Shown here one piece after another: positions 10,641 to 23,400 of a DNA stretch of 64,000 bases. Positions within the stretch are counted from its first letter, which is position 1. The number at the start of each line of letters is the position of its first letter. The stretch comes from Apostichopus parvimensis (Eukaryota > Echinodermata > Holothuroidea > Aspidochirotida > Stichopodidae). Location: NCBI GenBank assembly GCA_000934455.1, contig KN882749.1:125502-189501 (forward strand). Reading direction: 5' to 3'. The notes under the pieces were generated by a model that worked only from the letters and a program-made list of their open reading frames with translations, made no database searches and was not told the origin of the DNA. Both the position numbers and the translations under genes were made by a program.

Positions 10641-11935
10641 ATATTTATAGACGAAAAGTCCTGAAATCTTGCACATATAATGATGCATAATTAAGTTGGC
10701 TATGTCAGTTTATTTATCAACATGATACATCCTGTGCACGTTCATCAAACTGGAATGCTGAATAGGGTTGGGACCACTGGACTCCAGAGCTTGTGAATAA
10801 TCACAGTACTGATAAAATTTCTCAAATAAAAATTTGTTTTTGTTTTATTTAGGGAGAAACAGCATGGGTGGCATTCACAAACTTGAGCAATAAGCAACTC
10901 ATTCAATGAAGTAGCATGCTTGTTTTGTTTTAATGGGGAAAGCATGCTGTCTTCCTGGTCACAACTACTTGTTTGTGGCTCCCAGTAAAGTGTACAACAA
11001 AGAATTTCCAAAGCTGTTTCAATGCTGTATTTGTGTTTCATTTCAGTGTTAAGCAAAAATGTATATAATGGAAGGCTATCTTGTTTAGATAATGCACATT
11101 AACACTATTTTCAGTGTAATGATTAGTCATGGAAAATTCTAATGTTGTCTGTGAAAGTCATGAAAGCTGGCTTTGAGATTTCTGTATGAATCATGTATAA
11201 TAAATATAATAATAGTTTGTACTTAGTACAATTTGCAAAAGAGTCCCAAAAGATTGTAACCAAGGTAACCCTGTAACAACATCATTGGTGAATACTATAC
11301 TCTCAATTTTAACAGATCAATGTAATTTTGGCAATGAGGCGCAAACCAATTAGCTGACTAGAACCAAGCTGTATAATTTTAATGTAAAAATTGTTAGCAG
11401 ATAATGCAGTGTCCCTGCATGGTTGCCCTTACAAAATCATTTGGCATGTGTCCTTATCTTGAACAATGACAAAGCCTCCATCCTAATATTGTATCATATG
11501 TTCCTCATTGACTTTCTCTCAGTCAGTGTGTTGTTGCTGAACATGTTCTTACATTACCTTATCTTTTTATAAAAATGAGGACTTGCGGACTGCCAACTAT
11601 TAAATTAAAAAGCTTTTATTAATCATTATCTTTCTTCAACAAATAAATATAGAAGTAGAAATAATAGTAAGAAAGTCAAAGGACTTAATTAGTGATTCCT
11701 TGCCAATGAGGAACTTTGCATTTTCCAACAACCCAAATTGCTAATGCTGACCAGATGTGCATGGGTCTTGGAATATTGATTAATGAGTGCCTCTACAGAA
11801 TTGTTGAATTTTAAACAAATTTTCCCTCCCTCGGTGATTATATTTATTTTGAATTTTTTATTCTCAAGGGAACTGACCACTTTGAAAACAAAAAGAATCA
11901 ACTACTCTTCAAGGGCTTACTATATATATCATGTT
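10641..11935. other. Non-coding stretch, nothing recognised
   Basis: AT-rich DNA with short open frames of no recognisable character on both strands. Confidence 0.35.
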
Positions 11936-12200
11936 GAGACTTAACCAACTTTCACCACAAGGGATTTTGACTTTGAACTCTGTTGACCCCAAATGACCTT
12001 TGACCTCCCTGGAAAACAATAGAGGTAATCTACTTACAAAGGTTTATCAACATACCAAGTTTTGTCATTCAACCACCTTTCACTTCCACAAATATTGAAT
12101 TTACAAGGTTTTCAGGTTTGGCCTGCTTTCCTGGACTGACCTTTGACCTCCGTGAAAAACAATAGGGAGTGAAGAACTACAGAATAGGAACCAACTACTT
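11936..12200 (-). repeat. Repeat R, tandem-unit fragment
   Basis: Two degenerate units with TTTGACCTCC, GGAAAACAATAG and TTTACAAGGTTTTCA, matching in reverse complement the tandem units of the repeat at 18,140-18,660. Confidence 0.5.
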
Positions 12201-12849
12201 TAAAATGCACCAAAACACCATGGAACATGAGACATTTAGATATGGAAGATAACAATAAAAATATACTCTATCAAAAAGGTATTTGACTGTTATAAGTATT
12301 ATATGACCCAAATCATACAGCAAGTGCTTACTTGAATATGGACAGTTTAGGCACTCCTAAGATGTTTGAAGTTATACAAGTATACATTAATAAAGCAATA
12401 ACATCTCCCAAAAAAACTTGTTGCAAAGACTATTAAACCAAAAATTTATGACCCTGCATGGTCAGTATTACAGAGCCAAAAGCCTCCTGGATATGCATGC
12501 ACCCTATAACAGTGTTTTCATCTGTCTGCAAGCTTGTACTAGGACAATTCTCATTATGGAGTTGCAATTAAGGTGACAAGTTAAACATATGTAAAAAAAG
12601 TTGAAAGGAATATGAACGGATAAGTCGCTCTATCTTTATCAGTTTAAAACTTGACATAGTAGTGCTGAAAAATAATCTACGGAACAATAATATAAACAAA
12701 TAAGATGAGCTTAAATGAAGCAAAGAAAAGAAAGAAAAACCCAGAAAACAAAGTTGCATTGTTGTCTGGATGATGTTACATGAATAATCTTATATCAATG
12801 TGACAACTGTATGCTAAAGCCGGGATAAACACTATACTTCAAACTAAGA

Positions 12850-13215
12850 GTACATCAAATGCATTGAGATGTGACCAACAATATTCACATTGGCAGCTGA
12901 TGACAGAAATTGACACTTATAGTCTTCTTGTACTCAGCATACAGATATAGTACGTTTACAGGGTTTTGACATTTTTACTCCTTTGGAACCAAGTTATTGA
13001 TCTTTACCAATACAAAAGTTAATTCTTCTACTCAATGTGGCACACCTACATACTAAATATGAGATTGCTCCAAGCTTTCCCTCGTTAGATGTCATGTTTA
13101 CAAGGTTTTCACAATTCGACCCATGACCCCAAATGTCCTTTGCTTGATAGCATTCTTGTACTTATTGTGGTCGGCTACCTACATACCAGCTATGAGATTT
13201 GTCCAAGATCTGCTT
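12850..13215 (-). repeat. Repeat R, second fragment
   Basis: Three degenerate units share ATGAGATTG/TTGTCCAAG, TTTACAAGGTTTTCACAA and TACTCAATGTGG with the copies at 9,860-10,640 and, in reverse complement, 18,140-18,660. Confidence 0.5.
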
Positions 13216-14161
13216 ATTTCATGCCCTCTTTAAGGACAAACATCACTCCTACTACTAAAACAGAAAAGAAAGTTATAACCATCGATGGGAGTTGATCGAA
13301 GTAGCAGCCCTTTATTTTATGCTGTCACTAGCTCAGTCACGTTTGAAAGGCATATTCAACCAAGTTTTGACTAACGATCTTCCATTTGAATGTGTTTCAT
13401 GACAACAAAGGTGTAGAAATGTAAAGCCATTTACATCAAGAATTTTAAGACTAAAAATCTGAACCACCATACGGAAATAACTTAGGCTTTATAATAATAC
13501 TTCTCAGTTATACTAATTATATCCTATTTCTCAGCTTATAACCTTTCAAACAAGTATAAACGGTTATGTTTAAGAAGGTTTTATAGTGCTCAAGGTTGTA
13601 TACATTTATACAAGTTGAAGAAGGATAGTGTTTTTGATTACAATATATATATTAAGAAATTGTCACTTTCTGACCCAACAATCCATTCCCACATATAACC
13701 AATTGACTAGTCCAAATCAGTGGTTATGACATACTTACTTTCTCAACTGCACCTACATAGTTAATGATTAAGCAGGCACCAACATACCCACTAGTTTGGA
13801 AAAGGCAATGGTAATGTGTGGAAGTGATTATTGTTAGAAAGAAAGGTAAATTTCTGTTCTGAAGACAGAATCCCTGACATCTAATTTATGGCAATGCAAT
13901 GGCAGATAGTGGCATGATTGTTATCTGTCTTTGGTAAGGAACAACAAGTTCCATTGTTCTTTGAATACAATACAAATATTGTTTTCACTTGTAACAAGTT
14001 CATAAAAGAATGATAAAATGAGCTGAAAAATTGCTAGAGATTTCGACACCCAATGGTCACATACTTTAACAGTGAACCATTTAGGACAACGGTCACATGT
14101 TAAATTGGTGTAAGGTGTAAGTAATGAAAGCATAATAGTGACAAGTGCCTTATCAGCCTAA
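13216..14161. other. Stretch downstream of the HECT gene stop
   Basis: This lies 3-prime of the minus-strand HECT gene and must include its untranslated tail and polyadenylation site. I did not identify a specific signal with confidence. No other gene is seen. Confidence 0.35.
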
Positions 14162-14403
14162 TCAACCCATAACAAACGTAGGTGCCTCAATTATTCCACT
14201 TTCAACATTCTCCTTCCACATTTCATACGTTGTGCTATTGGGAAGTGTTAATACAAGAGCACATGTATTAGCAGTTGGGTACATCTTCTCCAAGTCATGT
14301 ACAAAGTGCATACTGGGTGTTTCAGGAAATCCCAAGGGTGGTATTTTGTTGGTACCTGTTGCAAATACCAATATTTGTTCCAGTTTGACCCTGCTGTCGC
14401 CAT
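14162..14403 (-). CDS. HECT gene, last exon: C-lobe with catalytic Cys
   Basis: The acceptor TTTACACAG leads into the exon. It encodes VKLEQILVFATGTNKIPPLG and then YPTANTC with LTLPNSTTYEMWKENV, the classic end of a HECT C-lobe, and stops at TGA after about 79 codons. The ubiquitin-accepting Cys of the TC motif is intact. Confidence 0.88.
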
Positions 14404-17400
14404 CTGTGTAAATGATACAAATTTGGAAAATTGCATTGTGGTTTTCTTGAAACTTTAGTAGTATGACTTTATTATTTGAGTTTGGAGAATAAACTGAAGT
14501 CTTCGCAATGCCAGAATTGATAGCCATTGCCCCTGTAACACACAAGCTTAATGGAACTAAACTACTTTAAGCCTGTTGTTTGCTAACAAATTAAGTGCAA
14601 ATACTTATGTAAGATGGTCAGCTCTTACATAAATTTGTCTTTTCTTTTGCACTACAGTTTTTGTACCATAGGTTTTTCCTAATTAGTTTTACTTGTATAC
14701 ATATTAGTGCACCATACAGTGTTCACTATACAGAGGAGCTATGCATTTGTACAGTATAATTGTATGTTGTCTGTAGCAGCAAAATGGTGAATTAACACCC
14801 TCCACTGGTACCTCTTCTGTGTTGCTAGGCAACTATCTTGTTCTCCCTGGAAATGGTTAACAGAAATCTTAACACTGATACTGGCTTCTAAAAGTCATTG
14901 GGTATGTATCATGCTGTACGGTGGTGCTTACTCAGAAAAAAATATCTTGCTGATGCTGTTTAGCAATCAAAAAAATTGGTAAAACTTGACGTTGAAATGT
15001 CGAGAATAGTTCCAACCATTACCTGCTACATCAATGAGCCAATCCCTCCAGTAGGAAATGATTTTGTTTTCTACTTTTCGGTTGTTCGAGCCAACAACAG
15101 AATAGTTGGGAACAAAGAGATCCTGTAGAGTAGAAGGTATTAGTAAACCATCATCCTGGTACACAAACAGATGCTGAAACCCATCAGGATGTTTTTGCAC
15201 TGCCTTTAAAACTGCAGCTGTCATTAGACCTTCCTTGAACCTGAAATGAAACCAATTATAGTTATAGAGTTACAGATAACACAATGACATTTGCATGAGA
15301 ACAATCAGTTCAATAGCAAATATGTCAGCCTATAACAGTAAAAATTATGTTTTTGAAAAAGATACATTGAGCATCAGTCATCAATAATGATGGATTAACA
15401 TTCAAATGTGTTGCTTTCTCGAACTATTTAGTTTGGCCTTAATTGTTGGGGGAACCAATGCTCATAATGACTTTTTATAAATGAAATATCATGGATGCTG
15501 CTCTGAAATTTTTGCAGCTTGATTTATCACTCACTGATCAAAAGCTGCCTGGAGTCTCCCATACAGATAAAATTCCACAGCATCTTCAATCAGCTTGTCC
15601 CTATCACTTAGGGATGCAACATGCCGGATTGACCCAAGAAGAGCTACAAGGGTACTGCTGTTCAATATTTGCAATCGAGCATCCTCCAGAGTTTGTGCAT
15701 CTCTAATCTATTTGAAAAAAGGCAATGTTGTAAATCACAAATATGCAATAGGTCCTAGGGGTAATGTAAAGTCCATGGAACAGTAAAATCCGAAGTATTA
15801 CCATTGGACATTGACCACCTCCATAAAACCAGTAGCAAAAAGGTCCAGATAAACCAAACACAAACTATCTATAGTTTCATGACTTATTGGCATAACATCT
15901 AATGTTAGCAAACCAGCAAATAGATCAAAAGAACCAATGTTGTTGTGTGGATGATTACCAAGAATAATGAAGATCTCATGAACTCAATCTCATTCATGTA
16001 ACATTGTCATTGACTCTACTGGTGAATCATCACCCATTAAGAGGATTGTTAGGAATAAAATTAAAATTTAAAAAACGGTATAAAGCCCTGCAAATATTAA
16101 CATAAATAAGTTGGAGTTGCACCACAACCAGAACATTGACCATTGGACCAGCAGAATGCAAAGTATCAGGCTCCCAATGAGAGAGATATACTCAATAGTG
16201 GTCAGGACGAGGCATCTAAACACTTGTCCATCCTTGAGTTTGTGCAAAAGTATTTTTTGTCGCGGACTACCCCATGCATTCTTGAATTAAATTAAAAAAT
16301 CATAACATGTATCCACTGCATACTAACATCCTCATGATGTCAAAAGATTCAGTACTTACATTAGACAACTGAGCTTTAACATCATCATCTTGTATATATC
16401 TTATGGAGGAATGACTCGTCTGTCCCGAAATCTTGCTGTACAATCCACGGGAAAAGCATGCAGGCCCAGGTCCACCATGTATTAATGATAACGCAATAAA
16501 TTGTCCAACATCTCTGTAGAGGTTGCAATCTATAGCTGAAAGATCAAATGTTACTTTATCCTTTAATACAAGCGAACTGATGCTGAATTTCAGATCACAC
16601 AACTAACAAGGTATGTCCTTATTCACAAACATGTCTTACAAATTCGCTCACAAAATTGAAAGTACTTGACTTAGTTACAGTATGTAAGACACATTTGTGA
16701 ATTAATGCCATAAATATAAACCATATTCATATATCAGATATAATATATGGTTTTGCAACACTATAAGTGGAAGAAAGTGCTACGATGTGACACACAGTAT
16801 GTTGAGGACCGAATCTCCAGGAGCAGTGTCATGCACACACCAGCATCAGATCACGAACAGGGAGTACTATGTAAGATCATAACTTCTTCAAATGCAGACT
16901 TTTCATTTCAAGTAGTTATGGACAATCTATCATGAACGATATGACAGTTATCATTTAACTTTGTGCTATCATGAGCTTCTGTTTTTGAAGTTGCAAAAGT
17001 ATTGCAAAACACCACACATAAATTAATTTGCTACCTATACATTCCTATGCAATCCGTACTTTTGACTCTGCAAGCAAAGAGGCCTCTACAACTTATACTG
17101 CACTGCAAATAGTATGAAAACAGTTAATGTATATATTCATGGCTTGTATAATGTTAGCTAAAGTATGAGCTCTCTCTATCTTGGAGATTTTTGGTAAGGT
17201 AAATTACAGATTTTAAACTTTTGACTTCTGATGTCAGATTAATATTCATGATTTGATAGAAAAATAAAATAAAAATTAGTGTACCCTACATTCACAGTAT
17301 GGAATATCTGTCATAAAGATTCACAACCTAAACCCAACTTGTCAATAACATTTCATGTTTACATGCTGGTCATCACACATGTACATCACACACTATTTAA

Positions 17401-20400
17401 AGCTGATAATATTGCTTTATGGCCAAAAGTGGGAAGTACAGTATTACCTTTAGTTGAAAGAGCCAATTGTCTTCCTTCAGATGGTCCTTCAAATATGCAA
17501 CAATTTGTTGCATTTTGCAATAGCAAACCAAAAAAACCCCCGGGAAGCCCCCCAATGGCCAACGAACCCTCCCCCAAGGCCGCAACAACAAAAAAAGCAA
17601 AGCCGAACCGTTTCAACGGATCAAACCTCTTTCGGCTAATGGCCCGTCGAGCACCATCCATTATATCATCACGGATCACATTTATTATATTGCACCTTGG
17701 AGCCCCCTCACTTGCAACCTGACTGTGAATAAGTTTTAGTGCAACTTTCCAGTCGCTAAAAAACAAATGTAAAACAAACGATGTTACAAAATGGAATGCT
17801 TGCTTAAAATGTAACATTTCCATCTATTAAACCAGAGAGCCCAAGAGCTGAGTGATTCCTTGCCTTGATGATAGCAGTGCTCATCTCCCTTAAATAGGGA
17901 TTAGTGTGTGCTTTGTGTAGAAAAGCTGGCCCATAACAACCACACACGACCATATCAACCAGAAGTTTAAGACTCTTGCATTGAATGATGTATGCCTTGA
18001 ATTTCAACCAACTTTCACTTCTTCAGTGGACTCATTCAGACTGTTACCTCTCTTGGTCTGACCTTAACAAGAAGCAATGCCGATAATGTAGATACTTACA
18101 TGTACACCAATTACAGTGTTACTTCTTGAGATATTGTGTCTACTAGATTTGCAAATTTTAACCTATTTTGACCCGAAATGATCTTTGACCTCCATGAAAA
18201 AAACTTAGGCCCATCGACTGTACTCACCAAGTGCTAAGAGAGTCACATGTGATGCTCCCTCAGAAGTCAAATTGTGAAAACCTTGTAAACACGATATCTC
18301 TATAAATGAAGCTTGGGCAAATCTCATATATGGTGTGTTGAAGTACCATGTTGAGTACAAGAAGCCTATTGTTTTCTGTGGAGGTCATTTGGGGTGAAAT
18401 TGTGAAAACCTTGTAAACATGATATCTCTATAAGGGAAGCATGCATAGATCTCATATTTGATGTGTAGAAGTACCATCATTGAGTACAAAAAGCCTATAG
18501 TTTTTGGTGGAGGTCAAAGGTCATTTGGGGTACCAGGGTCAAATTGTGTAACTATTTAAAAATGATATCTGAACAAGGCAAGCTTGGGTAGATCTCATAT
18601 TTGGTGTTAGAAGTACCACATTGAGTACAAGAAGCCTGTTGTTCAGGTCAATGGTCATTTCAGTACAGCCTGTGACATAGTGAATTTTTGCTTGTCACAT
18701 CACACTGCTTTTCACTGTATTACTAAGATGAAGTACGTTGCACACCCTCACATTACATTATGTCAATTCATGAAGAAAAATGCTCATGTTACGTCATCGA
18801 AACCATTTTTGCATTGTGGTTAATAGTTTCAGTGGAATTGAGAGCTGTGTTCTCTTAGTGGCCATTTGATAGTTACATATCTGGTACCTGGACTTCACCT
18901 ACTCTCCTTGGGAAGAACATCTCTTTAAACTTATCTATTTTCACTGGACATTCATCAAACCTTTCATCACTCACAGTGCCTACCGGTTAGTGAATAAGAT
19001 TGCTGTACAGTGCTGCTGGACGATACAGACCCATCCAGCAGATAAGCCTATCTCTTGTTTCATTAATGTGCACATGTATTAGTCTTCTGGCAACTTGACA
19101 CCCATAGTTGATTGTAACTTAACATCTCTAGTTTTAATTGTAATTTGATACCCCACAATTAAGTGAATTTTTAGCCCCCTTCCCCTTTTAAGTGTAATTG
19201 TATAACAGTGAAGTTTAAAGGGGCTATACAATGAATCCAGCCAAGCAATTAATGTCAGGCGCCCTCTATTTTTCTCCAACTTTCGACTCCGTCTGATTAA
19301 GGGTTGTACCATTGTGTGTGGAGGGGGGGGGGGCTCAGGCAGTGAAAGGTACTGTTTCACCTCAATTATAGTAGAGTGACTGTGGAATGCTGTATAGGCC
19401 TAGATGTTTATGTTATTGGAGAACGCCAAGGGAGTTGCTATATGTACTACTTGGAATGACCTGTTACAATTTGTAGTGTCGGACATGTGGGTAATTTTTA
19501 CACACATTGGAGGTTCACCTCTGCACTGTGGGCAAACAAATTCATAAATTTTTGGGTCGGCCAAGTGCAAAGGATGTGATGCTGATTTATATTTTTAGTT
19601 ATTTTCACTGATGTAATGCATAGTGGTTATTCAATATGACACCTTGGAGGGTCATATTTTGTTGGGACATGCATTCCCCTCCAAAGATCAACAATAATTC
19701 TGCTTTTGACAGTAGCAGATTTTTCAGATAGGGGTGAGGGGGGGGGGGGGGTTGGTGGGGATGGGGCAGGCCCATATTAGCTACAAAATGGAAAAATATG
19801 AAACAAAAAGTGAAAAAGAAACAAAGAAGATCTGACAAGTGGTTTAATTTCAAATTGATGATTCAGGGGGCAAGGCTGGGGTGCTAACCAAGTCCCCCCC
19901 CCCCCGCAACCAGTCCGGCACTAATAATTGGTACAATTTTTCCTACCATATTTTGTCAGAGTATAGCCTACTGCAGGAACAGTGTAATGAGCTTGACTGG
20001 CCAGATCTGACTGAAACTTTCTTTCTATTGTGAAACCTTGCGATGGATCCATTGTGGGAGAGGGAACTGGGTTTAAAGCCTCCCCTAATCCCCTTATTTA
20101 TTTTATTTTGTGAACATTTTACAATACCGACGAGGCTGATATTAAGGTGTGATTGAATTAACAACTTGCCATACATTTTTTGTAGGCATATTTGGCAAAC
20201 AATATCCATAAATCATATTTTATTTTGGAGAAGTGATCTTATAATTTAGTGAACTTTTAAGAATGTATATGTATGGCAACACCAATGTGAGTCTTTGTGA
20301 GTGAATTCATCACATCAGCCATACAGTAAATAACTCACTTGTATTATTTATGACAATTTTATAGAGTGGACATCATTTTACAAAAACATTTCATTTTTAT

Positions 20401-23400
20401 TTTAAGAGGTACTGTACCTAGTTACTGTACTAGCTATGAGTATCGGCTGTCAATAATTGCTAAATAATATTATACTGGTTGCAATAATTTTGCTAGTTTT
20501 ACATGCTAATTTATATTTCAGATGAGGGTTGCAAGAGCCTCTTCATAACATTCATTTAGAAGTCGAGAACCAAGCAGATCATATGTCAAGACGTTTGCTT
20601 CCTACATTAAACAAACCTTCATTTTTCGGTCATTAATAATGGACCTGAAGCTTTGAATCTGGCAATGGTCCAAAGATATGACCTACTGATACTGGGACAC
20701 AGGACATGTAATAGTACCTACAGGTACACTGCATATAGGTCCTTTATTTACTGGAAAGCCGTCGGAACTGGACTTTCCAATTACAATCGTGTAGTTGTCA
20801 CTACACAGGAATTAAAGTTGGCATATTTTAGAAAAAAATATTCAAATTAAGAAACATTTATGCTTTTCAATGCATATCATGGATTGTAAGATAACTTTCT
20901 TTGAGGGTACGGAAAGGACCAGGTATTGTCTAAGGAAAAGACAATGCATGCTAGACATGTTTATTTTGACATATGTAGGCCTTTATATATTGACCTATAG
21001 AGGCTACACTTCTCAATGTCATATGCATGAACAACTTTGAAAAATATAGGATAGGTAGTTGTGGAAAATGGGGTAGTTTTTCTTTCAAAGCAACTGTCCA
21101 TACCTCGCAGATATGTCCACAAAAACTGTCTCACATGTCTCACTCTACCAGAAATGTACTATACGCACAATTTCAGAAGTTCTTATACCATATTGGTGAC
21201 TTAAGTTGGTGAGATTAAATTATATGGGCATCAATTTAATAACAATGTTTCATGTTTGCTCGCAGTATTTTATCTCCTGTGAATTCAAGAGCTTACATCC
21301 ATAACATTTGGTCTAATGCAAACTGTGATAACGAATGGGATCAAATAATAGCAAATTATAGTACGGTTTTGAATGTTCTCTTGTCAAACATTCTACCATC
21401 TTTTAACTGCCAATAACAATTTTACTTCCACTGTTTAATGTTGATTAATCATATCATATATTTGTGGAAATGATCTTAGGAATCTACAACCATTGGTTAG
21501 GCATGAGTAAACCCACTCTTATATTGGCTCTGTAAGTCTTCCACCTATGGACGGTGGACACTCTTGGTATCATTTTTGGGTTCATCAAGTAGGGTTTTTC
21601 CAGCCTGTTTGGATGAACATAGATTAACTACCAGAACTTTCACAATGTTCTCCCGAAATGCATAATGTATCCATAGGTTTTCGGCTCTTTCACAGGTACC
21701 GGATGTCATTGTTTGGTGGCTGTGGAGTACTTGACCTTGACCCTGAAAAGAAATCATAACATGTGGTTTTGATTTGCATATTCCTTTGTGCACCTCCAGA
21801 TAATCAACACACAGGGGTATTTTAACAAATATTTACATATATAGCTCTAAGGCTGCTCTCAATTAAATTTGGCTGTTTTCACTATGAAATACTACCTACA
21901 AACAATTAACATCATCAAAAGGAGGGTAGAACTGTATGTTCATGTACTAGGTAAATACCTTGAAAGTGTTTCAATTTAGTTATGCATTTAATCTCTGGTT
22001 TAAGACATAAATGAATCCACAAACCACCAATTGCATCTATGGTAATAATGTAAATACTCTGTTGTGAAGTGAGTCAGAGATGTGCCTAAAAGGTATCATT
22101 TGAAACGGGTTGTACATCTAATGCCATTCACTACACATATTAAATAAGCATATAATGAGGGCATAGATAGAAACACTTACTCATCATTCCCATCTCCATC
22201 TTTCTTTGGGACGGTTTCTGTGATAGTTCAAATCGATGGCTGCCAAGTACTTCCTCGCCACATATCCAACGTAGCTGTGATAAAGAATGACAAAGTTTGG
22301 GGTCATGTTCATTATTAGTTTGATTATGCAAACTTTTATCAGGGTTTCTTTGCCAGAAAATATTTCATAGTCATATTTACCTTTCAGTAATAGTGTTTGC
22401 AAGCAGTTGTCTTCATGTACACAAATACACACACACAACATTTCCATCACATTCTTGGCCTTTTGGCAAGAAATCAACTATTATTCACAGACTGTCATGA
22501 GCCATTATTCTAAAAAATTATATATGAGTTGGCAGGGTAGTTGATGGATGTCCATGCAACCCACCGTGCCATGAAAGGGCTTTTAGGTTTTGGCATGGGG
22601 CATTAAGGAACCAGGAAGCAATGCTACTTCTAGATGTTTTGTCCTGACTCTCTAAATTCACTCTGATAAAGGGCCACCTGGGCTGGATTTCCAGAAAGTT
22701 ACTCACCATCCCATATAATATACATTTCTCCTTAAGGAGAGGAAAGACTACCAGGTGTCAACATGGGCTATTCATTGTAATCAGCTAATGAGCTAACATG
22801 ACTTTATACTGCTAACAAGAGACTACTGTAACTATGTACTGAAGGTAGTTTATATGTAGGATGACTTCCTGTCAATGCTCTCTATGCAGATGTTGTAGAA
22901 GGTGAAGTGGAGATGAAGGGCAAAAGCTGGATTTGAATGCACTATATATTACTTGCAAAGATTACAAGAATGACAGAAGGGTATTCCATGCAAATAGACC
23001 AAATCTAATCCTCCTTCACCTCTTGTTGTAACAGTGCATGCCTTGGTAAACAGTAAACACTGAATAGTACAGAACTTGGTGGATTCAAATTTGGCCAAGT
23101 ATAATTTGTTCGATTGGAAAGTATGCAAAGCATTGAATATTGATAGATTTTATGAGGAGTTTGCATCTCTGAAGCATAGATCTACTGAAAACAAATACAA
23201 AAAATAAATGCTGATTAACACATGGCACAAACAATGTTGCATACCATAGGCTATATAGTGCAGACTAAATAAAGTACCAAAACAGATGTGACTTTCTATG
23301 TTTCACTGACCTTAGAATGAAGCTTAGCCTAGCTACATACCAAGTGAAGCAAAATAACTAGATCTATAAAGGAAACTAGGAAAGTGAATGTGGTTGCAGT

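Noticed and set aside
17279-17722. 147-codon plus-strand open frame
   Set aside because: It is the complement of the HECT N-lobe exon, whose family match is on the minus strand.
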